DNA of 64,000 nucleotides from Enterococcus faecalis 13-SD-W-01. GTDB taxonomy: Bacteria; Bacillota; Bacilli; Lactobacillales; Enterococcaceae. The stretch lies in the NCBI GenBank assembly GCA_000415185.1, contig KE351647.1, positions 44,344 through 108,343 of the forward strand, given 5' to 3'. The notes below the pieces were generated by a model. That model saw nothing but the letters and a program-made list of their open reading frames with translations. It ran no database searches and was not told where the DNA came from. This document shows positions 35,158-44,119 of the stretch, one piece after another (the stretch's first letter is position 1; each line of letters starts with the position of its first letter). The translations under genes and the position numbers were made by a program.

Positions 35158-35200
35158 AAAAAGACCAAAGAATGGAAATGTCCATTCTTTGGTCTTTTTT
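35158..35200 (+). terminator. Terminator of the mevalonate operon
   Basis: AAAAAGACCAAAGAATGGA and TCCATTCTTTGGTCTTTTTT form a perfect stem with an AATG loop. It can also serve the convergent alcohol dehydrogenase gene. Confidence 0.9.
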
Positions 35201-35233
35201 AAAACTGAAATCTAACTATTTTTATGCCGATGA

Positions 35234-36280
35234 TTATTCAGAAACAACAACCATTGACTTGATTGTTTTACGTTCTTGCATATCTTGATACGCTTGATTG
35301 ATCTCATTCAAGCTGTATGTGTCAGTAAAGACACGTCCTGGATTGATGTCGCCGTCAAGAACTGCTTTAAGAAGAAATTCTTTATCATAGGTAGTCACAG
35401 AAGCAGAACCGCCTGCTACTGAGATATTTTGAGCAAAAGTTGAACCAAGCGGCCGATTGCTATAATGCGGAACACCTACATAACCAATACGTCCGCCATT
35501 GTGAAGAACACCAATCGCTTGCTCAATAGCAGCTTCTGTACCTACACATTCAAGCGCAGCATCAGCACCGCCTCCGAGGATTTCACGTACTTTAGCGATC
35601 CCTTCTTCTCCACGCTCTGCTACAACAGCTGTAGCGCCTGATTGAAGCGCCATTTGCTGACGATCTTCATGTCGGCTCATAAGAACGATTTGGGATGCAC
35701 CACGCATTTTAGCTGCAATCACAGCACATTGACCTACAGCGCCATCCCCGATAACGACCACTTTATCCCCTCTTTGGACTTTGGCACATCGCGCGGCATG
35801 GTATCCGGTTGGCATTACATCTGCCAAAGTCAGTAGTGATTTGATCATGCCTTCTGTATAATCGGACGGCTGCCCAGGAACTTTAACCAATGCCCAGTTT
35901 GCGTAATGGAAACGAATATATTCGGACTGGAACCCTTTAGACCAGTTCGTACCGCCTTGATGACGGTCACATGTTCCATCAAAACCAGCACGGCAAGCAT
36001 CACATTCACCGCAGCCGTGAGTAAACGGTACGATCACAAAATCGCCAGGTTTCACAGTTGTGATATCTGAACCAATTTCTTCAACAATACCAAGTGCCTC
36101 ATGTCCATCATTCACAGAATGTGCTTCTTTGTTATCACCATGCGCATAAGACCAGAGATCCGAACCGCAGACACACGCGCGTACAACTTTGATGATTACA
36201 TCATCAGCAGCTTGCAGTTTCGGTTTTTCTACTTCTTGAACAGTAACTAGACCAGCTTTTTCAAAAATCGCAGCTTTCAT
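35234..36280 (-). CDS. Zinc-dependent medium-chain alcohol dehydrogenase
   Basis: A 348-residue MDR-family dehydrogenase. The catalytic zinc ligands are in ACVCGSDLW and the GHEALGIVEEIG helix, and the structural zinc cysteines are in CGECDACRAGFDGTC. The NAD(P) loop is VIGDGAVGQCAV. The GTNWSKGFQSEYIR insertion is typical of the subgroup linked to MerR regulators. The substrate is unknown; an aldehyde-detoxifying role is plausible. The SD is weak (GGGTAAT). A MerR gene lies divergently upstream and the transcript appears to have a leader of about 210 nt. Confidence 0.87.
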   Translation of the reverse strand: MKAAIFEKAGLVTVQEVEKPKLQAADDVIIKVVRACVCGSDLWSYAHGDNKEAHSVNDGHEALGIVEEIGSDITTVKPGDFVIVPFTHGCGECDACRAGFDGTCDRHQGGTNWSKGFQSEYIRFHYANWALVKVPGQPSDYTEGMIKSLLTLADVMPTGYHAARCAKVQRGDKVVVIGDGAVGQCAVIAAKMRGASQIVLMSRHEDRQQMALQSGATAVVAERGEEGIAKVREILGGGADAALECVGTEAAIEQAIGVLHNGGRIGYVGVPHYSNRPLGSTFAQNISVAGGSASVTTYDKEFLLKAVLDGDINPGRVFTDTYSLNEINQAYQDMQERKTIKSMVVVSE

Positions 36281-36313
36281 AATTATATTACCCAGAACAA
36301 CCAAAAATAAGAT

Positions 36314-36434
36314 ACCTGCTAGATATTTCGGTGTTCATTTCCTTTCCAAATTAGTTTATATATATTTGTAATAACATTCTTTTACTTCCACTTCAAACAA
36401 AAGCATTTGTCCTCGGAGAATCTTCCTAGCAGGT
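36314..36434. repeat. Inverted repeat in the leader of the Zn alcohol dehydrogenase
   Basis: ACCTGCTAG (36314-36322) and CTAGCAGGT (36426-36434) are exact inverted repeats 103 nt apart. If transcription starts at the MerR-type promoter near 36490, both arms lie in the 5' untranslated leader and could close a large RNA structure. Confidence 0.4.
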
Positions 36435-36465
36435 GATGAAACTCAAATGCTAACTGGTTTGTCTA

Positions 36466-36494
36466 TTGACACATCTTGTTGTTAGCTTTATATT
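36466..36494 (+). promoter_or_regulatory. Promoter of the MerR gene
   Basis: TTGACA (36466-36471) and TATATT (36489-36494) with a 17-bp spacer. The predicted start of transcription (about 36501) falls on the edge of the MerR operator at 36503-36517, so autorepression is expected. Confidence 0.7.
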
Positions 36495-36495
36495 G

Positions 36496-36526
36496 AGTTT
36501 AAAGTTGATAATCGACTATCAGTCAA
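36496..36526 (-). promoter_or_regulatory. MerR-type promoter and operator of the Zn alcohol dehydrogenase
   Basis: On the minus strand TTGACT (36521-36526) and TAAACT (36496-36501) are separated by exactly 19 bp, with the dyad AGTTGATAATCGACT (36503-36517, symmetric except two positions) centred in the spacer. This is the geometry of a MerR-activated promoter reading toward the dehydrogenase. Confidence 0.65.
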
Positions 36527-36552
36527 GAACTTTTTTTGATAAGGAGAAAAAA

Positions 36553-37014
36553 ATGTACTTAACAATCAATGATGTCTCGAAAATAACGGGTTTGACACCT
36601 TATACACTAAGATATTATGCGAAAGAAGGATTGTTTGATTTTGTAGAGCGCAGTTCAAATAGCGTGGGCACAAGATTATTCAAAAAATCAGATTTGGAAT
36701 TCATCCATGTGATCCAATGTTTAAAAAGTGCTGGATTATCGATCAAAGATATAAAAACCTTTGTAGATTGGACCATGGAAGGCGACTCGACAATCGAAGA
36801 AAGATTGAACATGTTTAAAGAAAGACAGGCAGAATTAGAAAAACAGATTGCTGAATTGCAAGAAGTCTTAAAAGTCGTCAAATACAAATCATGGTATTAC
36901 GAAACGGCAAAAGAAGCCGGCTCTTGTTCTGTGCATGATGCAATCAATACAGAAAAAATGCCGGAAGATATGTTACAGGTGAAAAACAAACTGGAAGAAC
37001 TTCATAATGTTTAA
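36553..37014 (+). CDS. MerR family regulator (AdhR-like)
   Basis: A 153-residue regulator: MerR winged helix (MYLTINDVSKITGLTPYTLRYYAKEGLF...GTRLFKKSDLEFIHVIQCLKSAGLSI), then a long coiled coil (about 75-112, MFKERQAELEKQIAELQEVLKVV) and a short C-terminal tail with one Cys (GSCSVHD). A single conserved Cys is used for aldehyde or thiol stress sensing in some family members such as AdhR; that is inference here. The ATG follows AAGGAG at 8 nt. Divergent from the Zn alcohol dehydrogenase. Confidence 0.88.
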   Translation: MYLTINDVSKITGLTPYTLRYYAKEGLFDFVERSSNSVGTRLFKKSDLEFIHVIQCLKSAGLSIKDIKTFVDWTMEGDSTIEERLNMFKERQAELEKQIAELQEVLKVVKYKSWYYETAKEAGSCSVHDAINTEKMPEDMLQVKNKLEELHNV

Positions 37015-37025
37015 AACGATGATAC

Positions 37026-37073
37026 AAAACAAGAGGGACCGAAACTTTTTAAGTTTCGATCCCTCTTGTTTTA
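37026..37073. terminator. Bidirectional terminator
   Basis: AAAACAAGAGGGACCGAAACTT pairs with AAGTTTCGATCCCTCTTGTTTT. It ends the MerR transcript and can stop the kdgA-kdgK-kduI-kduD operon from the other side. Confidence 0.85.
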
Positions 37074-37194
37074 AATAATGATTAGCTAGTTGAGCCGTGC
37101 AGACTTGTCGTAAGGTGGGGGGAACGAAAGTCTAAAGGAACTAGACTATTTGATAAGCAGACAAAAATGGAGAGATTTTCAAAATCAAGGTGCA

Positions 37195-37998
37195 TTAAGG
37201 TTGTTTACCAATATATGCTAAGATTCCGCCATCCACATATAAAACGTGTCCATTGACAAAATCAGAAGCACTTGAAGCTAAAAATACAGATGGTCCTGCA
37301 AGGTCGATTGGTTCGCCCCAACGCGCAGCTGGTGTACGGCCTACGATGAATTGGTCAAATGGATGACGTTCACCGTTTTCTTGCGTTTCTCTCAAAGGCG
37401 CTGTTTGCGGTGTTGCGATATAACCAGGTCCGATGCCGTTACATTGGATATTGTATTGGCCATATTCAGAAGCGATATTTTTCGTCAACATCTTCAATCC
37501 GCCTTTTGCTGCAGCGTAGGCACTAACTGTTTCGCGACCTAGTTCACTCATCATTGAACAGATATTGATGATTTTTCCGCCGCCTTTTTCGATCATATCA
37601 GGAATCACTGCTTTTGATACGATGAATGGTGCATTCAAATCAACGTCGATTACTTGTCTAAAATCAGCTGCTTCCATCTCGATCATTGGTGTACGCTTGA
37701 TGATACCAGCATTATTGACTAAAATATCCACAGAACCGACTTCTTCTTTGATTTGTTTGATCATTGCTTGAACAGCTGGTTCGTCTGTTACGTCACAGAC
37801 ATAGCCGTTTGCTTCGATTCCTGCTTCTTTATAGTGAGCGATACCTTCGTCCACAGATTCTTGTGTCAAATTGTTAAAAACGATTTTTGCTCCCGCAGCT
37901 GCTAATGATTTTGCAATTTCAAAACCGATTCCATAAACTGCACCTGTAACTAACGCAACTTTTCCGTCTAAGCGGAACATTTCCATATTGAAATCCAT
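37195..37998 (-). CDS. kduD: 2-keto-3-deoxy-D-gluconate-forming dehydrogenase (KduD, SDR)
   Basis: A 267-residue classical SDR. The cofactor loop is TGAVYGIG (residues 18-25), NNAG is at 95-98, and Ser148, Tyr161 and Lys165 form the catalytic set. KduD reduces 2,5-diketo-3-deoxygluconate to 2-keto-3-deoxygluconate. Sequence alone cannot exclude gluconate 5-dehydrogenase, but the adjacent kduI, kdgK and kdgA fix the pathway. Last gene of the operon. Confidence 0.88.
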   Translation of the reverse strand: MDFNMEMFRLDGKVALVTGAVYGIGFEIAKSLAAAGAKIVFNNLTQESVDEGIAHYKEAGIEANGYVCDVTDEPAVQAMIKQIKEEVGSVDILVNNAGIIKRTPMIEMEAADFRQVIDVDLNAPFIVSKAVIPDMIEKGGGKIINICSMMSELGRETVSAYAAAKGGLKMLTKNIASEYGQYNIQCNGIGPGYIATPQTAPLRETQENGERHPFDQFIVGRTPAARWGEPIDLAGPSVFLASSASDFVNGHVLYVDGGILAYIGKQP

Positions 37999-38019
37999 CT
38001 CGACTCTCCTCTTCTATTG

Positions 38020-38862
38020 TTATTTCAATTGATCCATTGCGACCATATCCATATCTGTATAAGTGATATTTTCGCCGCACATCGCCCAAATAAATGAATA
38101 ATTGCTTGTACCTACACCAGAATGGATCGACCAGCTTGGTGAAATGATTGCCTGCTCGTTATCCACAACTAAGTGTTTTGTCTCATCTGGTTTGCCCATC
38201 ATGTGGAAAACGCGTGTATCAGGACTTGCATAATCAAAGTAAACATACGCTTCCATACGACGTTCATGTGTATGACACGGCATCGTGTTCCAAGCACTGC
38301 CTGGCTCAAGCATCGTGTAACCCATCTGCAGCTGACAGCTTTCGCAGACATTCGGATGGATATATTGATAGATCTTGCGTTCATTCAATGTCAGACCTTC
38401 GCCTGTTTCCATTGGTTTTACTTGATCAATGCTAATTTTTACATTTGGATATTTGTGATGCGCAGGTACAGAACTAATGTAAAATTTCGCAGGGTTTGCT
38501 GGATCTTCTGAAGAGAAGACAACATGTTGTGTTTCTTTTCCGATATAGTATCCGTCTTGTTTTTTCATTGGTTCTTTTTCGCCGTCGATTTCAATAAATC
38601 CAGGACCGCCAATGTTGATAACTCCCATTTCTCGGCGTTCTAAAAAGTATTCCACACCTAACTCTTTGTCTAATTTGATTTCTAGAGTCTTATTTGTTGG
38701 TGTTACGCCGCCAAAAATCATGCGGTCATTATGTGTATAAGTTAGACTGATTTCTCCTGGAACAAATACTTTTTCTACTAAAAATTCTTTACGCAGCTGT
38801 TCCGTCGAATAATGACGGATATCTTCTGGGCTGTGTGTATAACGTGTTTCCATTTCTTGCAT
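38020..38862 (-). CDS. kduI: 5-keto-4-deoxyuronate isomerase
   Basis: A 280-residue cupin enzyme. The metal-binding motif is MPCHTHERRMEAYVYF, with its two His and a Glu. Other typical segments are ETRYTHSPEDIRHYSTEQLRKEFLVE at the N terminus and SPSWSIHSGVGTSNYSFIWAMCGEN near the end. It isomerises 5-keto-4-deoxyuronate, the spontaneous product from unsaturated uronates, to 2,5-diketo-3-deoxygluconate. The start is the ATG after AAAGGAG; a longer frame overlaps kdgK. Confidence 0.95.
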   Translation of the reverse strand: MQEMETRYTHSPEDIRHYSTEQLRKEFLVEKVFVPGEISLTYTHNDRMIFGGVTPTNKTLEIKLDKELGVEYFLERREMGVINIGGPGFIEIDGEKEPMKKQDGYYIGKETQHVVFSSEDPANPAKFYISSVPAHHKYPNVKISIDQVKPMETGEGLTLNERKIYQYIHPNVCESCQLQMGYTMLEPGSAWNTMPCHTHERRMEAYVYFDYASPDTRVFHMMGKPDETKHLVVDNEQAIISPSWSIHSGVGTSNYSFIWAMCGENITYTDMDMVAMDQLK

Positions 38863-38875
38863 AATAGTTTCTCCT

Positions 38876-39883
38876 TTAACGAATAATTTTGCCAGAACCA
38901 TTGGCTAAGAAATCTGCAACTTCTTTCTGGCTGAACTGGTTGCAATCGCCATGTATCGTATGTTTGAGCGCTGAAGCTGCGGTAGCAAAATCAATGATTT
39001 CTTGCGGCGGCATTTTTGTCAGCAATCCGTGCAAAACACCACCAGAAAAAGCATCTCCTCCGCCCACTCGGTCAACGATCGGTTCAATTTTATGTGTTTG
39101 TGATTCTGTATAACTTTCCTTCATCCACAATGTTCCTTTCAACTCATTAGCACTTGCTGAAAGGACTTCTCGCTTCGTTGAATACAATACTTGGATGTTC
39201 GGATATTTTTCTTGGATTTTTCGATAATAATATTCAAGCGGATTTTTTTCCGTATCTGAAGCTGGTTCGATTGCTAGCAAATAACGTGCATCTAATTCTC
39301 CTGCCGAGCAGATATCTACATAAGGCAAAATCTTTTGAATCACTTCACCAGCTTCTTTTTGCGTCCAAAGCTTCCCACGATAGTTGACGTCGAAACTAAC
39401 CAAACAACCGGCTTTTTTCGCAGCTTTGACTAACTCGATCGTCATTTCTTGCCATGTCTGTGATAATGCTGGTGTAATGCCGGAAATATGAAAAATATCC
39501 GTTTCATGAAATAGACTAGGCAATTCCCACTCGATATGATCCATGACAGCAAAACTTGAATTAGCACGATCATAAATAACAGACGCACTGCGGATGCCCA
39601 CACCAGCTTCCATATAATAGGTTCCTAATCGCGGTCCGCCAGCTAATAGATGTTCTGTTCCTACGCTGTAACTTTGAAGATGTTTTTTTACCGAATTACC
39701 TAAAGCGTTTTCAGGAACCTTGCTGGCGAATACTGCTTCGTGACCATAATTTGCAAGAGAAATAGCGACATTTGCTTCTCCTCCGCCATAATGCGCCTCA
39801 AAGTGATTGCTTTGCGGGATACGACAGCCTTCATCAGTGGAGAGTCTCAACATGATTTCTCCCAGTGTGACAACTTTCCCCAT
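38876..39883 (-). CDS. kdgK: 2-keto-3-deoxygluconate kinase (PfkB family)
   Basis: A 335-residue sugar kinase of the PfkB/ribokinase family. The N-terminal GEIMLRLS and YGGGEANVAISLANYG motifs and the C-terminal DRVGGGDAFSGGVLHGLL (catalytic Asp in GGGD) are visible. It phosphorylates KDG to KDPG. The start ATG follows AAGGGGTGA. Second gene of the operon, 5 nt after kdgA. Confidence 0.93.
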   Translation of the reverse strand: MGKVVTLGEIMLRLSTDEGCRIPQSNHFEAHYGGGEANVAISLANYGHEAVFASKVPENALGNSVKKHLQSYSVGTEHLLAGGPRLGTYYMEAGVGIRSASVIYDRANSSFAVMDHIEWELPSLFHETDIFHISGITPALSQTWQEMTIELVKAAKKAGCLVSFDVNYRGKLWTQKEAGEVIQKILPYVDICSAGELDARYLLAIEPASDTEKNPLEYYYRKIQEKYPNIQVLYSTKREVLSASANELKGTLWMKESYTESQTHKIEPIVDRVGGGDAFSGGVLHGLLTKMPPQEIIDFATAASALKHTIHGDCNQFSQKEVADFLANGSGKIIR

Positions 39884-39888
39884 CGCGG

Positions 39889-40545
39889 TCACCCCTTGAT
39901 TTCTTTCAATTTATCGGCGTATTCTCGAGCTGCTTTCGTTACACCTTCAAAATCACCAGAAGCTGCTGGAGCAAGCAGATTTCCACCCACACCGACTGTA
40001 ACGACTCCTGCACGGAACCAATCTGCCATATTTTCAAGACTAACGCCGCCAGTTGGCATAATATTCAAATGCGGTAATGGCGCTTTGAATGCAGAAACGA
40101 TACTTGGACCATAAGCGCTTCCAGGAAACAGTTTAACAATATCTGCGCCGCTTTTCAGTGCTGTCTTCATTTCCGTGATCGTCATACATCCTGGTAAATA
40201 TGGGATTTGGTAAAGGTTGCAGATTTCTGCTGTTTCTTGATCAAAGCTTGGGCTTACGATATATTCTGCCCCAGCCATGATTGCTAAGCGTGCGGTTACT
40301 GCATCTAAAACAGTTCCTGCACCAACCACGATTTCTGGTCGATCTTGGTACGCAGCAGCCAATTCTTGGATGACTTCTTCTGCATTAGGAACGGTAAACG
40401 TAAGTTCCAGCCCCTTCAAACCACCCTTTACAATAGCATGGCTTGCTTGCAGTGCTTCTTCTTTTGTCTTTCCTCTGACAACAGCGACAACTCCGGTTTT
40501 TTCCAAACGTGACAAAATATCAACTTTTTTCATCATACCACTCAT
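39889..40545 (-). CDS. kdgA: KDPG/KHG aldolase
   Basis: A 218-residue class I aldolase. The Schiff-base lysine is Lys138 in IVKLFPGSAYGPS and the general-base glutamate is Glu47 in LELTFTVPNA; GAGTVLD and MPTGGVSLEN are also typical. It cleaves KDPG to pyruvate and glyceraldehyde-3-phosphate. Start choice among three nearby ATGs is uncertain; none has a strong SD. First gene of kdgA-kdgK-kduI-kduD, with a good promoter overlapped by a cre site. Confidence 0.93.
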   Translation of the reverse strand: MSGMMKKVDILSRLEKTGVVAVVRGKTKEEALQASHAIVKGGLKGLELTFTVPNAEEVIQELAAAYQDRPEIVVGAGTVLDAVTARLAIMAGAEYIVSPSFDQETAEICNLYQIPYLPGCMTITEMKTALKSGADIVKLFPGSAYGPSIVSAFKAPLPHLNIMPTGGVSLENMADWFRAGVVTVGVGGNLLAPAASGDFEGVTKAAREYADKLKEIKG

Positions 40546-40591
40546 TTCTTATTTAGAAATTATGTTTTACAATTAGGAAATCTATAATTTT

Positions 40592-40628
40592 ATTATACGA
40601 TACGTTCTAAAAAATGCAAACGTTTTTT
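40592..40628 (-). promoter_or_regulatory. Promoter of the kdg/kdu operon with cre overlap
   Basis: On the minus strand TTGCAT (40614-40619) and TATAAT (40592-40597) with a 16-bp spacer. On the plus strand ATGCAAACGTTTTTT (40614-40628) matches the cre consensus with one mismatch and covers the -35, so CcpA would block RNA polymerase directly. Confidence 0.65.
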
Positions 40629-40682
40629 TGGATTTTTTTTGTTGTTTTTAAAGATCATTTAGAGAGAGTCAACTGGTTTTGC

Positions 40683-40734
40683 AAAAAAGCCCGAATAATA
40701 CAAAAACACTTTCATGATTTTGATTATTTCGGAC
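40683..40734 (-). terminator. Terminator of the IclR gene
   Basis: CCGAATAAT and ATTATTTCGG pair with one bulge across a 23-nt loop; on the minus strand GCTTTTTTG follows. Confidence 0.6.
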
Positions 40735-40757
40735 TCATTCCTTTAAAAATCAGCTTT

Positions 40758-41510
40758 TTACAGATTCTCTTCTATTTGTTTTTTCGTTTCTTTGATTGCA
40801 TGGATGATTTTCCCTCTTGTCTCATCATCCAGCCGATATTTCGGCATGCTGACGCTGAATGCACCAATGATTTGGTCATTTTTTGTGATGGATGCGCCGA
40901 TACAAAAGATATCTCTTTCGATTTCCTCATCGTCAAATGCGATTTTCTGGCTGCGGACAGTCTCGATCTCTTTTTCCAAGCGCAGCGGATTAGTGATCGT
41001 ATATTCGGTATAAGGTACTAAAGGGTGGTTCTCTAAATAATTTTGGTATTTTTCTTTATCATATTCTGCTAGAACTGCTTTCCCCATCGCAGAACTATAT
41101 AACGGACGAGTAATACCCACCTTTGAAGACATGCGGATCGTCTGATGTTTCGGTTCTAATTTATTCACGTAAAGAATCTCATCGTTATCTAAAATTCCCA
41201 AATGTATCGTTTCATCAATGGTTTCCTGCAATTTCTCCAACATCGGCAATGTTGCTTCCGCCAGATCCAGCTGTTCGATATGCTCATTTGCGTAACGGAC
41301 GAGCTTCGCCCCTAAGCGATAGTTCTTTTCTGTGTTTTTATTGACATAACCGATCATCGTCAAAGTATCCAAAATCTTCAATGTCGTAGAAGCAGTCATT
41401 TGCGTTCCTTTTGCAATTTCCTGTAAAGAGGAATCTGGCGCTTCTGCTAAATAATCCAAAATATAAGAAGCTTTGATCAATACTGTTCCATAAGGTTTTT
41501 GTTTTTCCAT
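40758..41510 (-). CDS. IclR family regulator (KdgR-like)
   Basis: A 250-residue regulator: N-terminal winged helix (about 8-70, SLQEIAKGTQMTASTTLKILDTLTMIGYV) and C-terminal IclR effector domain (about 85-250, with GKAVLAEYD, FDDEEIERDIFCIGASI and GAFSVSMPKYR). IclR proteins named KdgR sense 2-keto-3-deoxygluconate; position directly upstream of kdgA-kdgK-kduI-kduD suggests the same here. It is followed by its own terminator and is on the same strand as the operon. Confidence 0.88.
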   Translation of the reverse strand: MEKQKPYGTVLIKASYILDYLAEAPDSSLQEIAKGTQMTASTTLKILDTLTMIGYVNKNTEKNYRLGAKLVRYANEHIEQLDLAEATLPMLEKLQETIDETIHLGILDNDEILYVNKLEPKHQTIRMSSKVGITRPLYSSAMGKAVLAEYDKEKYQNYLENHPLVPYTEYTITNPLRLEKEIETVRSQKIAFDDEEIERDIFCIGASITKNDQIIGAFSVSMPKYRLDDETRGKIIHAIKETKKQIEENL

Positions 41511-41604
41511 ATAAGATTCTCCTATTTCTTTATAAGAAAATTATAACGGAAAATATTTCTTTTTAAAAGCATAGAGTCTATTTCAAGGACTTTTTTTGTA
41601 AAAA

Positions 41605-42756
41605 TCACATCAAGCTTTGATACAAATCAATGATTTCATCAACAGTCGTTGTTCTTGGATTTCCTGGTGTGCAGACATCTTTGAAGGCATCTTCAGCAAT
41701 AGCAGCTAGGTCTTTTTCTTTCACACCCAGTTCTGAAATCGTTGCAGGGATACCTACATCTTTGCTCAATTGATCAATGGCAGCGCAAGCAGCTTCTCTG
41801 GCTTCTTCTAATGAACAAGTTTCAGCATTCGGAATATTTAGTGCCTTAGCAATTTCCCGGTATTTCTCTCCCGTGTGGTCCTTGTTGTATTTCATCACCG
41901 TTGGCAGCAGTGCAGCACAAGCAACTCCATGCGGGATATTGTACCAAGCGCTTAGCGGATGCGCCATACCATGAACCAAACCAAGGCCAACATTAGAAAA
42001 ACCCATGCCAGCAATATATTGTCCTAATGCCATTTCCTCTCTCGCTTCTGCGTCCCCATCAACTGATGCCCGCAAAGACCGGCCAATGATCTCGATTGCT
42101 TTGATATGCAGCATATCAGTCATTTCCCAAGCACCTTTCGTAATCAGCCCTTCGATGGCATGTGTCATCGCATCCATTCCTGTAGAAGCCGCAAGTGCAC
42201 GAGGCATGCCCATCATCATATCGCTGTCGACAAATGAAACGATTGGGATATCATGGGGATCGACACAAACAAATTTACGATGATTTTCTTCGTCTGTAAT
42301 CACATAATTGATCGTCACTTCCGCAGCGGTTCCTGAAGTCGTAGGCACTGCCAAAATCGGTAAAGAAGGTTGTTTCGTCTCCGATACACCTTCTAAACTG
42401 ATGACATCGTTAAATTCAGGGTTAGTAATGATGATGCCGATCGCTTTAGCTGTATCGATCGGCGAACCGCCGCCAAGCGCAAGGATACAATCTGCTTCGA
42501 TCTTTTGAACAAAAGCGACCCCATCTTTAACATTTTTGATTGTTGGATTCGGCACGATACCGTCATAAACTTCATAGGTAATATTTCCTGTATCCAATTG
42601 CTCAAAGACTCTTGCTGCTAAACCGTGTTCGATCAATCCCTTATCTGTGATAACAACTATCTTTTTAAAATTTCTTTTTTGGATCTCTGGAACGATTTGC
42701 TGGATAGCCCCTTTTCCGAAATACGACGTTTCATTCAAAATCATACGATTACTCAT
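41605..42756 (-). CDS. fucO: Lactaldehyde reductase (1,2-propanediol oxidoreductase)
   Basis: A 383-residue iron-dependent (group III) alcohol dehydrogenase. The NAD motif is LGGGSPIDTAKAIG, and the iron site includes Asp and His in STGMDAMTHAIEG and GLGLVHGMAHPLSAWYNIPHG. It reduces L-lactaldehyde, the product of RhaD, to 1,2-propanediol and regenerates NAD. It lies 200 nt beyond rhaM, with a terminator-like hairpin between, and has a Rex-type operator just upstream, so it appears to be a separate redox-regulated unit. Confidence 0.9.
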   Translation of the reverse strand: MSNRMILNETSYFGKGAIQQIVPEIQKRNFKKIVVITDKGLIEHGLAARVFEQLDTGNITYEVYDGIVPNPTIKNVKDGVAFVQKIEADCILALGGGSPIDTAKAIGIIITNPEFNDVISLEGVSETKQPSLPILAVPTTSGTAAEVTINYVITDEENHRKFVCVDPHDIPIVSFVDSDMMMGMPRALAASTGMDAMTHAIEGLITKGAWEMTDMLHIKAIEIIGRSLRASVDGDAEAREEMALGQYIAGMGFSNVGLGLVHGMAHPLSAWYNIPHGVACAALLPTVMKYNKDHTGEKYREIAKALNIPNAETCSLEEAREAACAAIDQLSKDVGIPATISELGVKEKDLAAIAEDAFKDVCTPGNPRTTTVDEIIDLYQSLM

Positions 42757-42774
42757 GCTGTTTCCTCCTTATGT

Positions 42775-42792
42775 TTGTAATATATTTCACAA
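42775..42792 (-). promoter_or_regulatory. Rex operator upstream of fucO
   Basis: On the minus strand TTGTGAAATATATTACAA, matching the Rex consensus TTGTGA-N6-TCACAA at all but one position. It lies 18 nt before the fucO start and overlaps a TATATT -10-like sequence, so NADH build-up would relieve repression. Confidence 0.65.
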
Positions 42793-42916
42793 AAAATCAC
42801 GAGCTTATTGACAGCTGACTTGCTTTCAAAAATACCTCTCATCTATAGATACGCTTTTTTGCAAAATAATTTTTTCTTCTGATCAAAAAATATTCTTCCT
42901 ATTTTCAAAAACCAGC

Positions 42917-42950
42917 TAAAGGAGAGCAAATCCGACTTGCTCTCCTCTTT
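42917..42950 (-). terminator. Hairpin after rhaM
   Basis: GGAGAGCAA (42921-42929) pairs with TTGCTCTCC (42937-42945). The T-run on the minus strand is short (CCTTTAGC), so termination may be partial and allow read-through into fucO. Confidence 0.55.
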
Positions 42951-42956
42951 GATTTT

Positions 42957-43268
42957 TTACAGCTCAAAAACTTGGTTCAATTCGGTCGTTATTGGTGAAT
43001 CATCGCTATTGGTTTCCATGATATCTGCCATATGATGCCACCATTTTTGGTTAATGGCTGTTTCTGGTACTTTTGACCAGCGTTCTTCATCAGCGATTTC
43101 CAAATAAGCAAATAATGTACTAGTCGTTGGTTCAAGAAAAATCGAATAGCTGATTGCGCCATGTTCAGCCAGCATTTCACGCATCTCCGGCCATAGTTCT
43201 TCATGTCTTTTTTGATATTCTTCTTGTTTATCTGGATAAACTTTCATACAAAATGCTTTTTTGATCAT
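42957..43268 (-). CDS. rhaM: L-rhamnose mutarotase
   Basis: A 103-residue dimeric alpha/beta barrel protein. [22 protein letters not shown], the ISYSIFLEP strand and [12 protein letters not shown] are standard RhaM sequence. It interconverts alpha and beta L-rhamnose. It overlaps rhaD by 4 bp (ATGA) at its start, the last gene of rhaB-rhaA-rhaD-rhaM. Confidence 0.95.
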   Translation of the reverse strand: MIKKAFCMKVYPDKQEEYQKRHEELWPEMREMLAEHGAISYSIFLEPTTSTLFAYLEIADEERWSKVPETAINQKWWHHMADIMETNSDDSPITTELNQVFEL

Positions 43269-44113
43269 ACTGTTTCCTCGACTTTTTCTAAAAATCCTTC
43301 TCTTGGTTTTACATTGAAGGCTTCAGCTAATGCCCAAAGATTTTCGTCAGTGATTGTTTGTCGGACTGGTCCTTGTGCGCAAACATAGGTGTAGACTTGC
43401 GCTGCTTTTTCCGCAGTCTCGATCAACCCAAAAACTTCATCCATCGTTTTTCCAGCGCCGTAAATCCCATGATGCGGCCACAAGACCAAACGTGTTTCTT
43501 TCATTTTTTCTGCTGTCGCTTCCCCGATCTCGTTCGTTCCTGGAACCATCCAAGGAATAATTGAAATCCCTTCTGGAAACACAACCAGACATTCTGTACA
43601 CATTTGCCAAAGTGTTCGTGTAAAACTTCTTTCTTCTAATTCATGTGTAAAACTCATCGCCAACAAATGACTGGCATGGTTATGCATGATGATGCGATTT
43701 TCTGGATCAGTTTCCAAACGTGCAATATGACTCATGAAATGACTTGGCAGCTCGCTAGTCGGTAATGCAAAATCGTCCAACCCCCAAAGAAGTTCCAATG
43801 TACATCCATCTTCTCCTACACGAACGATCCCCAGATTTTCAGATGGCGCACTTGCTACATTTTTAAAATATTTCCCAGAACCAGTCACAAGAAAAAAACA
43901 ACCTGCTAGCTGGCTTGCATCAAAAATCATTGGAATCTCACGTATCACATGATTAGGATCCAAAAAAGGACGGATTTCTTCTTCTCTCAAAAGATATGAA
44001 ATATTGCCTCCGTTTCTTTCATCCCATCCTAAACGATACAGATTTGTTGTTGTTTCAATCATCTCTTTAACGTATGGTGCTTGCAGTATGTCGATCTTTT
44101 TCAAAATACTCAT
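43265..44113 (-). CDS. rhaD: Rhamnulose-1-phosphate aldolase
   Basis: A 282-residue class II aldolase. The zinc-binding histidines are in [13 protein letters not shown] and [13 protein letters not shown], with [12 protein letters not shown] near the N terminus. It cleaves L-rhamnulose-1-phosphate to DHAP and L-lactaldehyde. It lies 6 nt after rhaA and is translationally coupled to rhaM. Confidence 0.95.
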   Translation of the reverse strand: MSILKKIDILQAPYVKEMIETTTNLYRLGWDERNGGNISYLLREEEIRPFLDPNHVIREIPMIFDASQLAGCFFLVTGSGKYFKNVASAPSENLGIVRVGEDGCTLELLWGLDDFALPTSELPSHFMSHIARLETDPENRIIMHNHASHLLAMSFTHELEERSFTRTLWQMCTECLVVFPEGISIIPWMVPGTNEIGEATAEKMKETRLVLWPHHGIYGAGKTMDEVFGLIETAEKAAQVYTYVCAQGPVRQTITDENLWALAEAFNVKPREGFLEKVEETV

Positions 44114-44119
44114 CCTTTC

